Shown piece after piece: positions 60,549-62,613 of a DNA stretch of 62,613 nucleotides. The translations under genes and the position numbers were made by a program. Every line of letters begins with the position of its first letter. Within the stretch, counting starts at the first letter, position 1. The notes below the pieces were generated by a model, which saw only the letters and a program-made list of their open reading frames with translations, did not search any database and was not told the DNA's origin. The stretch is from Chloroflexota bacterium (GTDB lineage: Bacteria; Chloroflexota; Anaerolineae; Aggregatilineales; Phototrophicaceae): assembly GCA_014338005.1 (NCBI GenBank), contig QUBZ01000014.1, forward strand, positions 1 through 62,613, in the 5' to 3' direction.

Positions 60549-61979
60549 ATGTCCAGGATAATATTTACGATGCTGGTTCTTTTGCTGGTTTTTCTTCCGG
60601 CGGCTGCTCAAAATGATGCGGTTATCATTACCTGGCCGCCGCCTGTTTATGATGTATCCGGCACGATTTCGGTGATCGGCACGGTGAACCCGCCGGATTT
60701 GCAGGCCTATTTTTTGCAGGTCAGCCTGTACGACCAACAGCCGCCGGCATGGATACCGGCCAGTACGTTGAAGAATCAGCCGGTGGTGAACGGTGTTCTG
60801 GCGGAGTGGCCGACGACGACCGTGCCGGACGGCATTTATCAGCTTCGACTTCAGGTGCGGCTGCGCTCCGGCCAGGACATTTTTTACACGGTTGGGCCGA
60901 TACGGGTGGCGAACGCGCTTCAGCGCCCAGAGGGCGAAACCGCCGTCGTGCCGCAGCCGCTTCCCGTCCTTCCCACCGAAGCGCCGACCGCGCCTCAACT
61001 GGTGCCGCGACCGAACCCGGTCAACGAGCTGCCTGTGCCGGTCGGGGGGCAGGTGGCTTATTTTACCGACGAAACCATCGCGGCCATGAAAACCGCCGGC
61101 ATGACCTGGGTCAAGTGGCAGGTGCCGTTCATCATCGGCGATACGAACCTGCTGAATGTGGCCCGCGACCGTATCAACTGGTCGCACGAAGCAGGCTTTA
61201 AAGTGCTGTTGAGCATCACCGGCGAAAAACAAGAGCTGGCCGAACTGAACGCAGACTACTATCCCCTGTACGCCGAGTTCCTAGGGCAGGTGGCGGCACT
61301 GGGCGTGGATGCCATCGAAGTGTGGAACGAGATGAACATTGACCGCGAATGGCCTGCCGGACGCATTTCGGCGCGTTCATATGTCGAGATGCTGCGGCAG
61401 GCGTATGAGGCTATCAAAGCCGCCGACCCGCAGGTGATGGTCATCAGCGGCGCGCCCGCGCCGACCGGCTTTTTCGGCGGCTGTTCCGCCAACGGCTGCG
61501 ACGATGGCGATTATTACTGGAATCTGGCGAATGCGGGCGTGGTGAATTACGCCGACTGCATCGGCGTGCATTACAACGAGGGCATTCTGCCGCCCATCCA
61601 GCAGGGCGGTGACCCGCGCGACAACTATCCCACGCGCTACTTCCCGCTGATGACGCAGCGCGCGGCTGCGCCGTTCCGCAATTCCGGCATCCCCCTGTGT
61701 TATACCGAAATCGGCTATCTTTCGCCGGATGGCTACGGGCCGCTGCCGGCGGGCTTCGAGTGGGGCGCCAGCACCAGCGTGCAGGAGCAGGCGGAATGGC
61801 TGCGCGATGCGATCGGCATGGCGGCGGAGTTCCCGAACCTGGAAATTGCGCTGATGATCGTTTTTAACGTGGATTTCGATGTATATGACCGCGACCCGCA
61901 GGCGGGTTTTGCCATCATCCGGCCAGATGGAAGCTGCCCGGCCTGCCAAACGATTGGCTCGCTGCGCGGGGAGGGCTAA
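60549..61979 (+). CDS. Secreted clan GH-A glycoside hydrolase with WPPPVY module
   Basis: The 476-residue protein has a signal peptide, the shared N-terminal module (about 25-125: TWPPPVYDVSGTISVIGTVN, DGIYQLRLQVRL, YTVGPIRVAN), a Pro-rich linker and a TIM-barrel hydrolase (about 165-476). The acid/base is likely E261 in VWNEMNID and the nucleophile E387 in CYTEIGY, which fits clan GH-A families such as GH5/GH39 by pattern. Substrate is unknown. Four Cys in GGCSANGCDDG and SCPACQT may form disulfides. It follows its module partner by 150 bases. Confidence 0.82.
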   Translation: MSRIIFTMLVLLLVFLPAAAQNDAVIITWPPPVYDVSGTISVIGTVNPPDLQAYFLQVSLYDQQPPAWIPASTLKNQPVVNGVLAEWPTTTVPDGIYQLRLQVRLRSGQDIFYTVGPIRVANALQRPEGETAVVPQPLPVLPTEAPTAPQLVPRPNPVNELPVPVGGQVAYFTDETIAAMKTAGMTWVKWQVPFIIGDTNLLNVARDRINWSHEAGFKVLLSITGEKQELAELNADYYPLYAEFLGQVAALGVDAIEVWNEMNIDREWPAGRISARSYVEMLRQAYEAIKAADPQVMVISGAPAPTGFFGGCSANGCDDGDYYWNLANAGVVNYADCIGVHYNEGILPPIQQGGDPRDNYPTRYFPLMTQRAAAPFRNSGIPLCYTEIGYLSPDGYGPLPAGFEWGASTSVQEQAEWLRDAIGMAAEFPNLEIALMIVFNVDFDVYDRDPQAGFAIIRPDGSCPACQTIGSLRGEG

Positions 61980-62024
61980 AAACAAACGCGGAAAACATCG
62001 TGTAAATGTGCGAAAGGTTGTGTG

Positions 62025-62047
62025 AGGGCGAGGCCGTGCTTCGCCCT
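62025..62047 (+). terminator. Rho-independent-like terminator
   Basis: The stem AGGGCGA/TCGCCCT is followed by ATTGTTTT, 45 bases after the glycoside hydrolase stop. Confidence 0.6.
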
Positions 62048-62084
62048 ATTGTTTTAATCATTGGGGATAACTGAGCCAACATGC

Positions 62085-62521
62085 GGATCGGCTTCGACAT
62101 TTCAATTCAGTCGCTTTTTCAACATCATCCACCACATGGCGATGGCGTTTCTTGAGGTTTTTTACGCTGCGCTCGAAACGCGGCTGTGGGCGTCGGCATC
62201 GTCGCCAGCATCGAAACGCCGGCAGAAACCATCATCGGCCACGCCTACTATGTCATCGAGGCTGATGATCGAAGGAGTGCCGAACCGGCGGTGTTGGTTG
62301 AAGACCGCTTCCAGGGGCGCGGCCTGGGCCGGGCGCTGCTGGATATTTTGAGCCAGGCGGCCTGGGAACAGGGCATCGAGGTTTTTAACGCTCTCGTCCA
62401 CCCTTCCAACGAGCAGTTGTTGGGGTTGGTGCGGCGCAGCGGCCTGCCGTTCCAGTCCAAATACGCTTATGGGATGCGCGAAGTCCAGGTTCAACTCGAT
62501 CCGGCCCTGCGCGGATTGTAG
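62085..62521 (+). pseudogene. Frameshifted GNAT acetyltransferase
   Basis: An upstream frame reads FQFSRFFNIIHHM and then, after a shift near 62160, a second frame reads ARNAAVGVGIVASIETPAET and VLVEDRFQGRGLGRALLDIL, which is the acetyl-CoA binding motif (Q/RxxGxG/A) of GNAT proteins. The two parts together look like one GNAT domain broken by a frameshift. The C-terminal part (62186..62521) might still be translated alone, but lacks the first beta strands. Confidence 0.6.
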
Positions 62522-62543
62522 TGACCCCAAAAAGTTGGACACC
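62522..62543. repeat. IS3-family terminal inverted repeat
   Basis: TGACCCCAAAAAGTTGGACA is the characteristic end of IS3-family elements (IS150/IS2-like groups). It begins immediately after the GNAT stop. Confidence 0.8.
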
Positions 62544-62556
62544 AAATCGGCTTAGC

Positions 62557-62613
62557 TTATTTTAACACCGGTACAGGCTGGTTGGCCCACCAGTCCGCTT
62601 CATATTCGGCAGG
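62557..62613 (-). CDS. IS3-family transposase OrfB, C-terminal end (partial)
   Basis: The minus strand reads PAEYEADWWANQPVPVLK and stops at 62557. This is the usual final stretch of IS3 OrfB transposases after the catalytic glutamate. The rest lies outside the window. Confidence 0.7.
   Translation of the reverse strand, partial: PAEYEADWWANQPVPVLK

Larger units (their letters stand above)
62522..62613 (-). mobile_element. IS3-family element, cut by the window edge
   Basis: The inverted repeat at 62522 and the adjacent transposase tail show the end of an element that continues beyond the window, so its completeness cannot be judged. Confidence 0.75.

Noticed and set aside
1..62613. CRISPR array or phage genes
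   Set aside because: I saw no regular repeat-spacer pattern, integrase, capsid or terminase gene on either strand.

Overview
The window looks like a chromosomal segment of a Chloroflexota bacterium, most likely near class Anaerolineae. This is an inference from the gene families: a high-GC genome, many secreted proteins with Thr-Pro linkers and SH3b or DUF3048 modules, TPR-rich signalling proteins, stand-alone ArsA and UbiB-type ATPases, receiver-linked class III cyclases, and GTG/TTG starts. No rRNA is present. One tRNA gene (tRNA-Glu, anticodon TTC) is present at 18155..18226.

Layout. 0.1-8.8 kb is a minus-strand amino-sugar/glycan catabolic operon. It encodes a sugar-binding lipoprotein or secreted protein, two permeases (one with a very large hydrophobic insertion), a GH3 N-acetylhexosaminidase, a GH18-type hydrolase, a ROK repressor and a LacI-type sensor domain that lacks a DNA-binding domain. 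A good promoter with an overlapping palindromic operator precedes it. 9-14 kb holds a soluble TPR histidine kinase, an ArsA-like ATPase and an overlapping UbiB-family kinase. 14-16 kb holds small membrane and secreted proteins. 16.2-18.1 kb is a graveyard of insertion sequences (IS701/IS4-like tail, IS1-like pseudogene, internally deleted IS3-family element) around a decayed AT-rich WD40 locus.

18.3-26.4 kb is the most striking region: one co-directional run of eleven genes that builds a bacterial microcompartment (BMC). It starts from a strong promoter and encodes two signal peptidases, a zinc-ribbon protein, a double-layer BMC trimer, a BMC pentamer, a response regulator, a receiver-cyclase, a histidine kinase with a pseudo-receiver, a CoA-acylating aldehyde dehydrogenase with an N-terminal encapsulation peptide, a second BMC trimer and a class II aldolase with a C-terminal encapsulation peptide. 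The inferred job is aldolase cleavage of a sugar phosphate inside the shell, followed by oxidation of the aldehyde to an acyl-CoA. The hexamer (BMC-H), the phosphotransacylase and an alcohol dehydrogenase are not in the window. A second receiver-GAF-cyclase gene is divergent from this operon.

28-35 kb carries der, a YbbR-domain protein with a CdaA diadenylate cyclase, a large TPR protein and argF. 35-43 kb carries ftsH, a glycosyltransferase, a HerA-like ATPase, a degenerate histidine-kinase fragment protein, a DUF554 membrane protein and a secreted protein. 43-46 kb has rplJ-rplL, and an FAD oxidoreductase behind an attenuator-like leader. 46.5-51.8 kb is an envelope glycan cluster (radical SAM/B12 enzyme, GT2, hexapeptide acyltransferase, GmhB, GmhA). 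52-62 kb has two convergent DUF3048 paralogues, an SGNH hydrolase, an ABC-2 exporter with a third membrane protein, and two secreted proteins that share an N-terminal module. The right edge has a frameshifted GNAT gene and the end of an IS3-family element.
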